A stretch of 64,000 nt of DNA, taken from contig NZ_KB904153.1 of the NCBI RefSeq assembly GCF_000379945.1, positions 1 through 64,000 of the forward strand, written 5' to 3'. The notes under the pieces are model-generated. The model had not been told where the DNA came from. It saw nothing but the letters and a program-made list of their open reading frames with translations, and made no database searches. This document shows positions 45,738 through 54,988 of this stretch, piece by piece. This stretch comes from Porphyromonas macacae DSM 20710 = JCM 13914 (GTDB lineage Bacteria; Bacteroidota; Bacteroidia; Bacteroidales; Porphyromonadaceae). The number at the start of each line of letters is the position of its first letter. The stretch's first letter is position 1. The position numbers and the translations under genes were made by a program.

Positions 45738-47033
45738 TTATTCGGCTACGATTAAGAAATAATTCTTTTTACCTCTTTGTACCACAATATACTTATCGGC
45801 AATGATATTTTCTTTATTAATCGGAAAATCCTGACTATCCACTTTCTCTTTGTTAATGCTGATGCCTCCCGATTGTATCAGCTTTCGTAATTCTCCTTTC
45901 GACTTAAATACCGGAGCCGTTTCGGTTAAGAAATCAATAACTTTAATATTGTCGGATAGAGCTTCTTTTGGAATATTAAATTGAGGTACGCCGTTGAAGA
46001 CATCCAATATTGTACTGGGCTTCATTTTGCGTAGAGTGTCGGCGGTTCCCTGCCCGAAAAGAATTTGCGAGGCTTCTACTGCTGCATTATACTCGGTTTC
46101 GCCATGTACCAATATTGTAATCTCTTGTGCCAGCCTTTTTTGTAATGGACGCAAATGCGGATTTTCCGCCTGCTCGGCTTCTAACTTTTCGATTTCTTCT
46201 TTACTTAATGAGGTGAAAATTTTGATATATTTTGCTGCATCTTCATCCGAAACGTTAATCCAGAATTGGTAGAAAGCATAAGGGCTTGTACGTTCGGGAT
46301 CCAACCAGATATTACCACTTTCCGTTTTACCGAATTTACCTCCGTCGGCTTTTGTTATGAGAGGGCAGGTAAGAGCAAAAGCTTCCTTGCCATCGATTCT
46401 GCGAATAAGTTCTGAGCCTGTGGTTATGTTACCCCATTGATCGGATCCGCCCATTTGCAATTTACAGTTGAAATGTCTGTTGAGGTATAGAAAGTCGTAA
46501 CCCTGAAGTAATTGATAACTGAACTCGGTAAAAGACATCCCTGCGCGCGAATCCGCACTGAGGCGCTTTTTTACTGAGTCTTTAGCCATCATATAATTGA
46601 CTGTGATGTGCTTTCCTATGTCACGGATGAAATTCAAGAAACCGTAGTCTTTCATCCAGTCATAGTTGTTTACAAGAACAGCGGCATTTTCTGCTTTGCT
46701 GTCGAAGTCGAGGAATTTACTCAATTGCTTTTTTATACATTCCTGATTATGGCGGAGTGTTTCTTCGCTGAGCAAATTTCTTTCTGCCGATTTCATAGAA
46801 GGATCGCCGATCATTCCGGTGGCTCCTCCTATCAGGGCAATGGGTCTGTGTCCTGCCTGCTGCAGATGACGCAGCATCATGACTCCGACTAAGTGGCCTA
46901 TGTGTAATGAGTCTGCGGTCGGATCGATGCCCACGTAGGCAGATGTCATTTCTTTCTTCAGTAATTCCTCAGTGCCGGGCATGATGTTATGAATCATGCC
47001 TCTCCAACGAAGTTCCTCTACAAAATCAATCAT
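45738..47033 (-). CDS. tyrS: Tyrosyl-tRNA synthetase
   Basis: Class I enzyme charging tRNA-Tyr. HIGH-type motif in [20 protein letters not shown] near 36-55, [34 protein letters not shown] (tyrosine and tRNA-binding region), and KFGKTESG as the KMSKS equivalent. The C-terminal S4-like RNA-binding domain is visible in [20 protein letters not shown]. Length 431. Last gene of the minus-strand six-gene operon, 29 bases after tatD. Confidence 0.97.
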   Translation of the reverse strand: MIDFVEELRWRGMIHNIMPGTEELLKKEMTSAYVGIDPTADSLHIGHLVGVMMLRHLQQAGHRPIALIGGATGMIGDPSMKSAERNLLSEETLRHNQECIKKQLSKFLDFDSKAENAAVLVNNYDWMKDYGFLNFIRDIGKHITVNYMMAKDSVKKRLSADSRAGMSFTEFSYQLLQGYDFLYLNRHFNCKLQMGGSDQWGNITTGSELIRRIDGKEAFALTCPLITKADGGKFGKTESGNIWLDPERTSPYAFYQFWINVSDEDAAKYIKIFTSLSKEEIEKLEAEQAENPHLRPLQKRLAQEITILVHGETEYNAAVEASQILFGQGTADTLRKMKPSTILDVFNGVPQFNIPKEALSDNIKVIDFLTETAPVFKSKGELRKLIQSGGISINKEKVDSQDFPINKENIIADKYIVVQRGKKNYFLIVAE

Positions 47034-47062
47034 TGTTACTCTCTTGATTTGATATTTTAATA

Positions 47063-47728
47063 TTAGCAGGACAAAGTTAGCGATAATCTTGCTCCGAAAA
47101 TATTTCTTGCTGTTTTGTCTACCGATTGTTCGAGTTCTTGTAAATCAATTTTTAATGACCGGGAAATATTTTTGTAAGTTGTTTCGATAGATACCTCACC
47201 GGTGTCTGTTTCCGTAAGTAATCTACTGTTTTTATATGCAAGCGTAAGACTTTCAGGGTTGAAATGTTCTCCGAAACTTAAATAGAAGCCGGTTCTTAAA
47301 AGCTTGGCACATTCTATGGCGTTCCCCCGGTAGCCATGTATAATCCAGGGAGAATGAGGCTTTTTCTCTTTCATGATATGAAGGAGATCGCTGTTTGTTT
47401 TGACAGAATGTAAAATTAAGGGAAGATTAAAAGCTTCGCTGAGTTCGATCTGCTCCAGAAAAACGTTGGTCTGCGTCTCTAAAGAATATTTTGATTTAAT
47501 ACGGTCTAATCCGCACTCTCCGATTGCAAGTATCGATGTAGTCGAGTTAAGGATTTGCTTTAATTGATCTAATTGTTCATCGAACTTTTCCAAATGCCAG
47601 GGATGCAATCCGATGCTTATGAATTCAGATGTTTCCGATTCTCTGAATTCGGATGGCGTTAGAGAATGTATACGCAGAACAGCTTCTGTTTCGCCAAAAG
47701 CTTTGTGAGAATGAATATCCCAGTACAT
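47063..47728 (-). CDS. TatD-family metal-dependent hydrolase, short form
   Basis: TatD enzymes are metal-dependent DNases/phosphoesterases on a TIM barrel. This 221-residue version retains WDIHSHK (HxH), AIGECGLDR (Glu ligand), [21 protein letters not shown] and [10 protein letters not shown] (Asp ligand), so the metal centre looks complete. The N-terminal third is abbreviated compared with the 250-265 residues of classic TatD, a form common in Bacteroidetes. It starts one base before the yidD stop region, in tight operon spacing. Confidence 0.88.
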   Translation of the reverse strand: MYWDIHSHKAFGETEAVLRIHSLTPSEFRESETSEFISIGLHPWHLEKFDEQLDQLKQILNSTTSILAIGECGLDRIKSKYSLETQTNVFLEQIELSEAFNLPLILHSVKTNSDLLHIMKEKKPHSPWIIHGYRGNAIECAKLLRTGFYLSFGEHFNPESLTLAYKNSRLLTETDTGEVSIETTYKNISRSLKIDLQELEQSVDKTARNIFGARLSLTLSC

Positions 47729-47980
47729 TTACGGAACGGGGTCGTATCCGCTACCTCCCCAGGGGTGGCAACGCAGTATTCTTTTTATCGTTAACCAAAG
47801 TCCTTTGAACGGCCCATGCTTTTTCAGCGCTTCCACTGCATAAGTCGAGCAGGTTGGGGTAAATCGACAAGAGGGAGGGGTAAGAGGAGAAATAACTGTT
47901 TTATAGAAGTATATAGGGATCAATAATATCCATATCAATCCTTTTCTTATCGGTCGCCATATACTTAAGTTCTTTCTCAT
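47729..47980 (-). CDS. yidD: Membrane protein insertion efficiency factor YidD
   Basis: The 83-residue protein has the single amphipathic/membrane N-terminal segment and the three-cysteine signature of the family: [29 protein letters not shown], with [17 protein letters not shown] at the end. It aids insertion of inner-membrane proteins via YidC. The start overlaps the rnpA stop by four bases, the conserved rnpA-yidD order. Confidence 0.95.
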   Translation of the reverse strand: MRKNLSIWRPIRKGLIWILLIPIYFYKTVISPLTPPSCRFTPTCSTYAVEALKKHGPFKGLWLTIKRILRCHPWGGSGYDPVP

Positions 47981-48390
47981 TCCAACTCTTGAGCTTCTAT
48001 CTTGTACAGAGTTTTCTTGACGGCATTTTCGATGGTTTTATAATCAGGAAGATTTTCTCCCACCATTGTAAAAGCAATTTTGGCAAATTTGTTATTATTT
48101 TCCAAATAAGCTATCCATGAATGTTTGTTTTTTCGATAAGATTCACGGATGAGTCTTTTTATTCGATTGCGTTTTACAGCTCGCTTAAAACGTTTTTTAG
48201 GTACTGCTACCATTATACTGCATCGGACACCCTGAGTCGGGGTGTCCGAAAGTAAATAAACCACACGTAGCGGATATGTGATAAAAGATTTTCCATTGGA
48301 GAAAAGATCTTTTATTTCATCACGCAGATAGAGCCTTTCGGCTTTTGTTAGCGTGTTGGGAGATTTATCAGGCTCAATGCCGTTGATCAC
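47977..48390 (-). CDS. rnpA: Ribonuclease P protein component
   Basis: Protein subunit that helps RNase P RNA mature tRNA 5' ends. The 137-residue protein starts with [24 protein letters not shown]. It contains the RNR-type motif in [26 protein letters not shown], the central basic helix of the family. A short acidic C-terminus ([12 protein letters not shown]) follows. Overlaps hemD upstream and yidD downstream by four bases each. Confidence 0.95.
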   Translation of the reverse strand: MINGIEPDKSPNTLTKAERLYLRDEIKDLFSNGKSFITYPLRVVYLLSDTPTQGVRCSIMVAVPKKRFKRAVKRNRIKRLIRESYRKNKHSWIAYLENNNKFAKIAFTMVGENLPDYKTIENAVKKTLYKIEAQELE

Positions 48391-49139
48391 TTTTTCTTTT
48401 TCTTGGTCAGGAATAAATCCAATGCTGTTGTCATCGACTGTGCTTCGGCCGTTGGAGCTGACAGGTCCAAACGAAAACCGGCTTCTTCCACAGCTTTTGC
48501 AGTAGAAGGTCCGAAAGCTCCCAGTTTAATCTCTCCTTGCTTAAAGTCCGGGAAGTTTTTATTTAATGATTGTACACCTGCCGGGCTGAAAAGAATGATC
48601 ATATCTTGTGCTTGAATATCGACATCGCTTAGATCATCACTGACTGTTCGGTACATAATTCCGGAAGTAAAGTTGATATTCTTTTCTTCCAACATATCGA
48701 TAAGGTCATTTTTATGCTCTTCGGCCAAAGGTAGGAAGTAATGTTCCTTGTTATGCTTGTTGATAACTGCAACCATATCTTCCGTTTTCCCGGTTTGTCC
48801 GAAGAAAACTTTCCTTTTGCGATATACAATGTATTTCTGCAGATATACAGCCACAGCTTCACTTATGCAGAAATACTTCATCGTTTCCGGCATTACCAAC
48901 CGCAATTCTTCCGTTAACTTAAAAAAATGGTCGATAGCTTTGCGGCCTGTGAATATAACCGCCGTGTGGTCCGAAATATTGATCTTCTGATTACGAAATT
49001 CTCTGGCCGAGAATGTTTCCACCTGTATAAACGGTCTGAAATCAATATTTACGTTGTGCTGCGCTGCAATATCGTAATATGGGGATTTTCCAAATGCAGG
49101 CTTGGGCTGTGAGATTAATATTTTCTCTATCTTGCTCAT
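48387..49139 (-). CDS. hemD: Uroporphyrinogen-III synthase
   Basis: Cyclises hydroxymethylbilane to uroporphyrinogen III in haem synthesis. The 250-residue protein fits the two-lobe HemD fold: KILISQPKPAFGKSPYYDIA near the N-terminus, AVIFTGRKAIDHFFK, and the second-lobe segment DMIILFSPAGVQSLNKNFPDF followed by KLGAFGPSTAKAVEEAGFRLD. HemD sequences are poorly conserved, but the Bacteroidetes gene order DUF4271-hemD-rnpA-yidD supports the call. The last residues are poly-Lys. Confidence 0.9.
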   Translation of the reverse strand: MSKIEKILISQPKPAFGKSPYYDIAAQHNVNIDFRPFIQVETFSAREFRNQKINISDHTAVIFTGRKAIDHFFKLTEELRLVMPETMKYFCISEAVAVYLQKYIVYRKRKVFFGQTGKTEDMVAVINKHNKEHYFLPLAEEHKNDLIDMLEEKNINFTSGIMYRTVSDDLSDVDIQAQDMIILFSPAGVQSLNKNFPDFKQGEIKLGAFGPSTAKAVEEAGFRLDLSAPTAEAQSMTTALDLFLTKKKKK

Positions 49140-49837
49140 ACAAATAAAGTCAGATAAATATCATTATTTATCATATAATTTATACCATAGTAAATGTAAA
49201 CAAATGGTAACAATTCGTGGATGCAAAGGTACAACAAAAGATGAATTATTCCAATCTCGGTATATCTTGCATATCCTATTGAAACAAGACAAACAACAAT
49301 TCGCCATATTATAAAAAGAGCCAGCATAACGTAGAGTATAAAAATAGAAATATTCGAAATCCACAGTAAAGTGGCAGGAATTGTTAATAGAAGGGCGAAG
49401 ATCAGTTCTATAATATGATATATCTTGTGAAATCTGCTTCTAGTTTCTTCTTTCAGAAACAGAGTTGTTATAAGTTTATAGATTCCTCTTCGTGTACTCA
49501 TAAACAGGAATATCACAATAAACAAGAAAAAAAACAGTTTGATCGAATTGTAAAAATTTGCTAATGAAATAACTTGCCGGTGGAGGTATAAATGATAAAA
49601 AGCCATACTTATACAGATCGTTTCGATAATGTGTATAAGCGTGTTTAGTATGAAAGGTCTGGTAAATCTTTTCAGATGAGTCGAAAATTCATTGACCCTT
49701 TTATGTCTTATCACTTCTGCTGTCAGTTGTATTACAGCCGGTATTTGACGTATGATGATGGCTGTCAGTAACCATGTGAAGATCATCAGTCCGATAAAAA
49801 AATTAGAACTGTGTTGATTTATCCAAAAATCATTCAT
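49136..49837 (-). CDS. DUF4271 integral membrane protein
   Basis: A 233-residue protein with about seven hydrophobic segments, starting MNDFWINQHSSNFFIGLMIFTWLLTAI. The family is Bacteroidetes-specific and of unknown function; it is consistently upstream of hemD and overlaps it by four bases here. It is the first gene of the six-gene minus-strand operon. A role in haem metabolism or membrane protein biogenesis would be guesswork. Confidence 0.85.
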   Translation of the reverse strand: MNDFWINQHSSNFFIGLMIFTWLLTAIIIRQIPAVIQLTAEVIRHKRVNEFSTHLKRFTRPFILNTLIHIIETICISMAFYHLYLHRQVISLANFYNSIKLFFFLFIVIFLFMSTRRGIYKLITTLFLKEETRSRFHKIYHIIELIFALLLTIPATLLWISNISIFILYVMLALFIIWRIVVCLVSIGYARYTEIGIIHLLLYLCIHELLPFVYIYYGINYMINNDIYLTLFV

Positions 49838-49994
49838 CTGTACAACAGGCGAGTTTAGTTATTATTTCTAATATCAGCGAAAGATAACTCTTTCCTTAAA
49901 ATCTTTTTATGAATATGTTGTAACAACAATAAATGTTTTACGTCTTTAATTGTAGAAACAACTACTAATTATTAATATTAAAATGGTAAATATT

Positions 49995-50501
49995 ATGAAA
50001 CATGTATTTAGAACTTTTGGATTGGTAAGCATTGCATTTTTGTTTTTGAACGTATCTAATGTTTTTGCACAGGCTAAGACCCTCAACGGGGTTTTCGATG
50101 ATTTGCAGGAATTTCATGTAGTTCAACTTGCAGTCGATTCTTTGGATTCTCAATTTTCAGAACTGTATGAATACGGCATGAGAAATATCGGGGTATACAG
50201 TATCGAGAAAAAAGGAATGAAGCAGGAAATACAGGAGCGTTTGCAGGGAATTAATGAAACAATCGAATTTCCGGATGCCGAATTAATGATGAACATTAAA
50301 GAAGAAGACAGTTATGTACGTATTTTTTATGACAAAAAAGATACCGGGCACATCAATAATCTCTACTTTTTGGTAGATACGGAAGATAATTATGTTGCAC
50401 TTAAGATTTCGGGTGTTATGCTTATGGAGAATATTAAAAAACTTATCTCTGAAAATACAGGCCAAAATTCAGGAAAAGATTTCATTAAATTGGGTAATTA
50501 A
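49995..50501 (+). CDS. DUF4252 domain secreted protein
   Basis: Start at ATG 49995 (MKHVFRTFGLVSIAFLFLNVSNVFAQ, a standard signal peptide); ATG 49983 is four residues longer. The mature 142 residues contain AELMMNIKEEDSYVRIFYDKKD and NLYFLVDTEDNYVALKISGVM, the DUF4252 pattern. Function unknown; members occur beside ECF sigma factors in Bacteroidales. It is the first gene of a four-gene plus-strand cluster with a second DUF4252 protein at 51651, and the two are likely coregulated. Confidence 0.85.
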   Translation: MKHVFRTFGLVSIAFLFLNVSNVFAQAKTLNGVFDDLQEFHVVQLAVDSLDSQFSELYEYGMRNIGVYSIEKKGMKQEIQERLQGINETIEFPDAELMMNIKEEDSYVRIFYDKKDTGHINNLYFLVDTEDNYVALKISGVMLMENIKKLISENTGQNSGKDFIKLGN

Positions 50502-50545
50502 AATTGTATACGCGTGCAGCGTTATTTGAAGAAATATAGTTTGTA

Positions 50546-51052
50546 ATGTTAAGCGAAAAGCAATTCCTCGATTCTTTCATGCCGCACAGATACCTGGTAG
50601 AGATATTGTGTAAGCAAATTTTTGAAGATGAAGATATGGCAAAAGACAGTGTTCAGGATATCTATCTGAAGTTGTGGCAACAGAGAGACTCTTTAGACGA
50701 ATTGCAAAACCCTAAGGCATATATTTTACGCACAGCACGTAATCATTGTCTCGACGAATTGAGGAAAAGCCATAGCTATGGTAAAAAACAACCGGTCAGT
50801 GATGAAATATTGCAGATTATTCCTGCAGGAGAAAAGAATGTGGAAGAAAAACTGGTGTTAAAAGAAACAAATGAGAAACTGATGAAGTGGATAAAAAAAC
50901 TTAAAGAACCTAAATACTCTCTTTTTGTGATGGCTCACTTCAGACATTGTTCTAATGATGAAATAGCTCTTTCTTTGGGCCTTTCTGCTGTAAACGTCCG
51001 AGTGATGCTTAGCAGACTCAGGAGAGAAGCTCGCAAGATATGTATGGATTAG
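50546..51052 (+). CDS. ECF-type RNA polymerase sigma factor
   Basis: The 168-residue group 4 sigma factor has region 2 (FEDEDMAKDSVQDIYLKLWQQRDSLDELQNPKAYILRTARNHCLDELRK) and region 4 (LFVMAHFRHCSNDEIALSLGLSAVNVRVMLSRLRREARK), with the short linker typical of ECF proteins. It recognises an unknown promoter set, probably including this cluster. The 3' end overlaps the frame of the next gene, whose likely product is the matching membrane anti-sigma factor. Confidence 0.93.
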   Translation: MLSEKQFLDSFMPHRYLVEILCKQIFEDEDMAKDSVQDIYLKLWQQRDSLDELQNPKAYILRTARNHCLDELRKSHSYGKKQPVSDEILQIIPAGEKNVEEKLVLKETNEKLMKWIKKLKEPKYSLFVMAHFRHCSNDEIALSLGLSAVNVRVMLSRLRREARKICMD

Positions 51053-51078
51053 CCCGAAATCAATTTAATAACAGCAAA

Positions 51079-51627
51079 ATGAAAACTAATAAAAAAGAAA
51101 TCGATGAGTTGCTGGATATGTTCTATGAGGGGAGCACTTCTCGTGAGCAGGAGATGAAATTATATCTTTTACTGTTGAACGAAAGCGATGACGGGGTATA
51201 TGAAGCAGATAAGAAGTTAATTGTTTCTCTGATGGAAGGAAATTTTGATGAAACTTCGATAGTCGGCAATATGGAAGAACATGTTGAATTTATCACTCGT
51301 TTGAAAAGAAAAGAAGCCGGATTGGGAAAGATTTCCTCTCAAAGAAACTATATCGGTTTTTTTAATAGGAAAAACTTCCGATATATGGCGGCCGCATCTC
51401 TTTTTATCCTGATTGCGATAGGTTTCTCCAAATTCGGTTTGTCTGATGAAAATATTTTCATGCACGACGTTTCAATGATAGACGGACGAGAGATTTCTCA
51501 GGCAGAAGCGGATAAGTTGACCGATGATGTTTTTAACATCATTGATATTAAGATGAAACGGAGCCGGGAGTCACTCGAAGAAATAGATAAAACTGTAGAA
51601 AAGATTAAGACCTCCATAAGTTTATAA
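51079..51627 (+). CDS. Putative membrane anti-sigma factor
   Basis: Start at ATG 51079 (MKTNKKEIDELLDMFYEGSTSREQE); an in-frame upstream ATG at 51040 overlaps the sigma gene. The 182-residue protein has a cytoplasmic N-terminal region of about 90 residues, rich in short helices and resembling the zinc-less anti-sigma domains of Bacteroidetes (LLDMFYEGSTSREQEMKLYLLL), then one membrane segment (YMAAASLFILIAIGFSKFGL), then a periplasmic acidic tail. No HxxxCxxC zinc motif. Assignment rests on position after the sigma factor and topology. Confidence 0.7.
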   Translation: MKTNKKEIDELLDMFYEGSTSREQEMKLYLLLLNESDDGVYEADKKLIVSLMEGNFDETSIVGNMEEHVEFITRLKRKEAGLGKISSQRNYIGFFNRKNFRYMAAASLFILIAIGFSKFGLSDENIFMHDVSMIDGREISQAEADKLTDDVFNIIDIKMKRSRESLEEIDKTVEKIKTSISL

Positions 51628-51650
51628 AATCATTAATAAAAGGAATTGTA

Positions 51651-52139
51651 ATGAAACTAATGAATAAAAAATTGATTTTGATTTTGACTGCTGTATTCCT
51701 GTCGTTTTCGGGAATAATAGAAGGTCAAAATATAGATTATGACAAGATGTTAAAGATGAAGGGTGTAACCTCTATTTTTCTTTCGGAAAGTATGATCAAA
51801 ATGATGCCTAAAGGACGAATGATAAAGGAGAACGTGGATTTTTCCGGAATAGCCGAAAAACTTACAGGTATTTATATTTTTACTTCAGAAAATGAACAGG
51901 CTACAGCCGAACTGAAAAAAACGTTTTCTCCTATGTTGGTTACTACATCAAAGAAGTTTGAAACCTTGATGTTTGTAAAAGAGGATAACAGCTTATTGAA
52001 GCTGATTTCAAAGAAACAGGGAAACTTGTTTGAAGATCTTTATATGTTGATTGATGAAAAAGAGGATTTTGTAGCAATTATTCTTCGTGGAAAATTTGAA
52101 AAGAAAGATCTTGATAAAATTATTTCTCAGTCTCATTGA
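51651..52139 (+). CDS. DUF4252 domain secreted protein, second copy
   Basis: The 162-residue protein begins with a signal peptide (MKLMNKKLILILTAVFLSFSGIIEGQ) and has the DUF4252 body, including DYDKMLKMKGVTSIFLSESMI, DFSGIAEKLTGIYIFTSENEQA and DLYMLIDEKEDFVAIILRGKFE. It is clearly related to, but diverged from, the protein at 49995. Ends the cluster, with two hairpins following. Function unknown. Confidence 0.88.
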   Translation: MKLMNKKLILILTAVFLSFSGIIEGQNIDYDKMLKMKGVTSIFLSESMIKMMPKGRMIKENVDFSGIAEKLTGIYIFTSENEQATAELKKTFSPMLVTTSKKFETLMFVKEDNSLLKLISKKQGNLFEDLYMLIDEKEDFVAIILRGKFEKKDLDKIISQSH

Positions 52140-52221
52140 ACTTTTTTCGACTCCAATTGTTTATATTTACGAATCGACCCGTAGGGTAGTTGGTACGTGA
52201 AGTATAGACTTCCCCATTTTT

Positions 52222-52264
52222 ATCCGGCAGATCTCTTGAATTAGAGATTTGCCGGATTTTTTGC
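52222..52264 (+). terminator. Terminator after the DUF4252 cluster
   Basis: ATCCGGCAGATCTCTT/AAGAGATTTGCCGGAT-type arms with one bulge, followed by TTTTTTG; about 85 bases after the stop at 52139. Confidence 0.75.
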
Positions 52265-52280
52265 AAAGCTTTATAAAATA

Positions 52281-52309
52281 AAAGAGTATCCCATCATGAG
52301 ATACTCTTT
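52281..52309. terminator. Terminator facing the GH27 gene
   Basis: AAAGAGTATC and GATACTCTTT are perfect 10-base arms with a nine-base loop, placed 23 bases past the end of the minus-strand GH27 gene; can serve both directions. Confidence 0.7.
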
Positions 52310-52332
52310 ATTTATAAACTATATGAGTATTC

Positions 52333-53574
52333 TTATCTTTTTTGTTGGGAAAGCCGGTATACTTTTGTTTCATGCGCTGCGGCTTTTACGGATATTTTTT
52401 TTCTGATTCCAAATGTTTTTTTGCTCCAAAGATCTTTAGCTTTTATTTTACCTGAAATACCGATCTCTTTCAAATTGATATCTATCGTATTTTCTTTTTC
52501 TCCTGTATTCAAGACGCCCAAAGCATAGTCTCCATAGGATAATTCTTTTAAGAAAACCTGCCAATCAGAGGTCTTTATGATTCGTTTTGCCTGTTTTCCT
52601 GCCACATCCTGATTAATAGCAATAATATCCCTGTTCATAAGAATGTTTACGGTCTCTTTTGACATGTTTTGCAGGTCGCACGTTATCATTAGCGGAGCAG
52701 CCATAAGGCACCACAGACTCATTTGTGATTGGTATTCGACGTCGGTGCATCCTACACCTCCGAGATCGGTTGAGGGAGCTCCGGGTTTACCATGCAATCC
52801 CACCACTAACATATCGGGGTCGTTCCATGCACCGATTTTTGCGTATTCATCCAGATCTGCATTGATATTAAGGATATCCAGTATCCCCGCACCTGTACGA
52901 TGCAGATCTTTTGCATTTTCGGCTTTTTCGATACTCTCCCATTTATCTCGTATATCAGCAGTCGTTCTCCACAATGTGCCGCCTGCTTTTTCTGCCCACA
53001 GCCAAGGAGAGCGATCCCCCCATTCGCAGATACCGAGCGTTATGTTACGTCCCGTTTTTTTCAAAGCATTGCTCATTTTTGTGTATCGTTCTATGGCCGT
53101 TTCCCGATTATCCGGTGCACCGCAATAGTCATATTTCAGATAATCAAACCCCCATTCGGCAAACGTTTTCGCATCTTGCTCCTCAAAGTGTAAACTTCCT
53201 GTATAGCCACCGCAGGTAAGTGGTGCTGCATCGGAGTAGATGCCGATTTTTAGTCCTTTCCCATGTACATAATCTACAAGACTTTTCATTCCGGAAGGAA
53301 ATTTCTGAGGATCGGGGATTATATTGTTTTTATTATCTCGTCCCCCTTGCCAGCCATCATCTATAAAAATATAATTGTAGCCCAAATCTTTTAACCCGGA
53401 TTCCACCATGATATCCGCAATCATTTTTATATCGTTTTCGTGAATGTTCAGCCCATAATAATTCCAAGTCATGTACCCCATGGGAGGTGTTTTGACCTCT
53501 GAGTTTTGGGCATTTAAGAAAGGGCAGTTGAATAGAGTAGCAAAAATTAGAAAAGCTTTTCCGATTATTTTCAT
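52333..53574 (-). CDS. Glycoside hydrolase family 27 alpha-galactosidase
   Basis: Retaining enzyme that releases terminal alpha-galactose. Signal peptide KIIGKAFLIFATLFNCPFLNAQ, then the GH27 barrel: PPMGYMTWNYYGLNIHEND, GYNYIFIDDGWQ, the nucleophile Asp in WGFDYLKYDYCG, LGICEWGDRSPWLWAEKAG, and the acid/base Asp in GAWNDPDMLVVG. A C-terminal beta domain (YALGVLNTGEKENTIDI) follows. Length 413. Exported to periplasm or surface; there is no SusC/D pair beside it. It has its own terminator. Confidence 0.95.
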   Translation of the reverse strand: MKIIGKAFLIFATLFNCPFLNAQNSEVKTPPMGYMTWNYYGLNIHENDIKMIADIMVESGLKDLGYNYIFIDDGWQGGRDNKNNIIPDPQKFPSGMKSLVDYVHGKGLKIGIYSDAAPLTCGGYTGSLHFEEQDAKTFAEWGFDYLKYDYCGAPDNRETAIERYTKMSNALKKTGRNITLGICEWGDRSPWLWAEKAGGTLWRTTADIRDKWESIEKAENAKDLHRTGAGILDILNINADLDEYAKIGAWNDPDMLVVGLHGKPGAPSTDLGGVGCTDVEYQSQMSLWCLMAAPLMITCDLQNMSKETVNILMNRDIIAINQDVAGKQAKRIIKTSDWQVFLKELSYGDYALGVLNTGEKENTIDINLKEIGISGKIKAKDLWSKKTFGIRKKISVKAAAHETKVYRLSQQKR

Positions 53575-53691
53575 AATAAAGTAAGATTTTTTAGTGTCTT
53601 CTTACAAAGTTAATATTATATGCAGATATTGCTAAGAGTTATTTTTATGATGCTTACATGTTGCTATTGGGGAGTAATGTCGATAAAAAGA

Positions 53692-53726
53692 ACCCCGAAC
53701 ATACGAAACATTCGTATATCCGGGGT
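53692..53726 (-). terminator. Probable dps terminator, displaced by a MITE
   Basis: Arms ACCCCG...ATACGAA and TTCGTAT...CGGGGT. Read leftwards the stem is followed by TCTTTTTATC, so it terminates minus-strand transcripts. The nearest minus-strand gene is dps, whose stop at 54047 is 320 bases away with the 222-bp MITE between; without the MITE it would lie about 100 bases downstream. Confidence 0.65.
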
Positions 53727-53806
53727 CTGATAATTGCCCGTTGGGGTTGTTTGAATTATTTTGGAAGTATCACTTCTTCTTCTTTACATCCTTATATATT
53801 TATTAT

Positions 53807-54028
53807 TATTGCTGTCCGGTAAAAAATCGAAGAACCTTCAAAAACTACTGTTCTATAGCAGATTACAAGAGAATTTGAATTAGAGGGCTTGTATTTTTCC
53901 ATACTGTCATTTCTAACATTGTCAAACTCCTTTTTCTTCGTAATGCCCTTTTAGAAGGTTGTTTTTGCGAAATATGAAGGGTTTTAGTTCCAAATCTCTA
54001 ACCTCCTAAATTTTACCGGACACCAATA
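53807..54028 (+). mobile_element. 222-bp MITE, copy 3
   Basis: TATTGCTGTCCGGTAAAA at the left and the complement of TATTGGTGTCCGGTAAAA at the right; 214-bp core as in copies 1 and 2, same orientation as copy 1. Flanks are AT repeats (TTATTATTATT, AATAATTTATT), so a target duplication cannot be distinguished. Confidence 0.8.
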
Positions 54029-54046
54029 ATTTATTATGGAAAGTTT

Positions 54047-54517
54047 TTAACCTTTGTATGCATTAAGCATCCAGATTAATTTTTCCTGTCCACCCAAGAA
54101 GCCTACCATTAAATCTGTCGTTACTTCATCTTTCACCGGCTCTGCAGCATCGATGATTTCACGTTCTAAGCTTATGAGAACGCCATATCCTTCTTCTACG
54201 ATGGCAATACCTTCTTTCGCATCGGATACTTTACCGATTTCTTTTATAGAGCTGATTTTCAGATATTCGCTGAATTTGTTTTCAGGTTTAGCGCCCAATT
54301 GCAGTAATCTTTCTGCTACTTCATCTATTTGTTCGGCCATTTCATCATAAAGGTTTTCGTATTGTTTATGTAATTCGAAAAACTGTTTACCTTCAATGTG
54401 CCAGTGGAGAGCTCTGAGGTTTGTGTAGAAAATTTGCATGTTTGCAAGCAGTGCTTCCAGTTTGCCGATCAGTTCCTTTGAAGGGTTTACTTTTGTGATT
54501 TTTAATACGTTGTTCAT
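54047..54517 (-). CDS. Dps family ferritin-like DNA-binding protein
   Basis: Forms dodecamers that oxidise and store iron with peroxide and protect DNA. Start at ATG 54517 (MNNVLKITKVNPSKELIGKLEALL); the in-frame upstream TTG is less likely. Ferroxidase residues are visible in LRALHWHIEGKQFFELHKQYENLYDEMAEQIDEVAERLLQLG (His, Asp, Glu pattern). Length 156. A well-formed promoter lies at 54555. In anaerobic Bacteroidales Dps is commonly under OxyR control; no operator is claimed here. Confidence 0.93.
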   Translation of the reverse strand: MNNVLKITKVNPSKELIGKLEALLANMQIFYTNLRALHWHIEGKQFFELHKQYENLYDEMAEQIDEVAERLLQLGAKPENKFSEYLKISSIKEIGKVSDAKEGIAIVEEGYGVLISLEREIIDAAEPVKDEVTTDLMVGFLGGQEKLIWMLNAYKG

Positions 54518-54554
54518 AATTTTCAAAATTTATTGTTAGTAATTATTTCTGTAA

Positions 54555-54585
54555 CAAAGATACTTTTACATATATCGACAGGCAA
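54555..54585 (-). promoter_or_regulatory. Promoter of dps
   Basis: On the minus strand TTG and TATCTTTG with a 20-base spacer, a full Bacteroidetes consensus promoter, 38 bases before the ATG at 54517. Confidence 0.65.
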
Positions 54586-54763
54586 CAATCGTTATCTATG
54601 GCTCGATAGCTATTTTGAATTATGAAAATAAAATCAATAGCTTAATTCTATTGATGCCATCGGGTTACAGTGATTTACATATAGAATGGTTGCATTAATA
54701 TGTGTAAAGTAAACATTCCAAAATTCAGGATGTTTCATTATATAAAACATAAAAACAAAAGTC

Positions 54764-54973
54764 ATGGAACAAAAAGAGTTTACTGTAAAAGGTATGATGT
54801 GTGAAGGTTGCAGTGGAGCAGTTGAACGGGTGGTTTCTTCGTTGTCCGGAGTACAAAAAGCACGTGTTATTCTTAAAGAAGCACTTCTCATCGTAGATTA
54901 TAATCCTCAGACTGTTTCTCCGGAATCTATAGCCAGGGTCGTGTCTGATGCCGGGTATGAAATGATATTGTAA
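54764..54973 (+). CDS. Heavy-metal-associated (copper chaperone-like) protein
   Basis: A single HMA domain of 69 residues: EFTVKGMMCEGCSGAVERVV carries the MxCxxC copper-binding motif at about 11-16, and the ferredoxin-like fold continues with KARVILKEALLIVDYNPQTVS and ends GYEMIL. It probably hands Cu(I) to the ATPase encoded 15 bases downstream. Mercury-type function is less likely given the CopA partner. Confidence 0.9.
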   Translation: MEQKEFTVKGMMCEGCSGAVERVVSSLSGVQKARVILKEALLIVDYNPQTVSPESIARVVSDAGYEMIL

Positions 54974-54988
54974 GAAGAACATCCCGGC

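Larger units (their letters stand above)
53575..54046. other. Intergenic region between GH27 and dps with terminator and MITE
   Basis: Contains the minus-strand hairpin at 53692 and MITE copy 3 at 53807. No gene seen. Confidence 0.55.
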
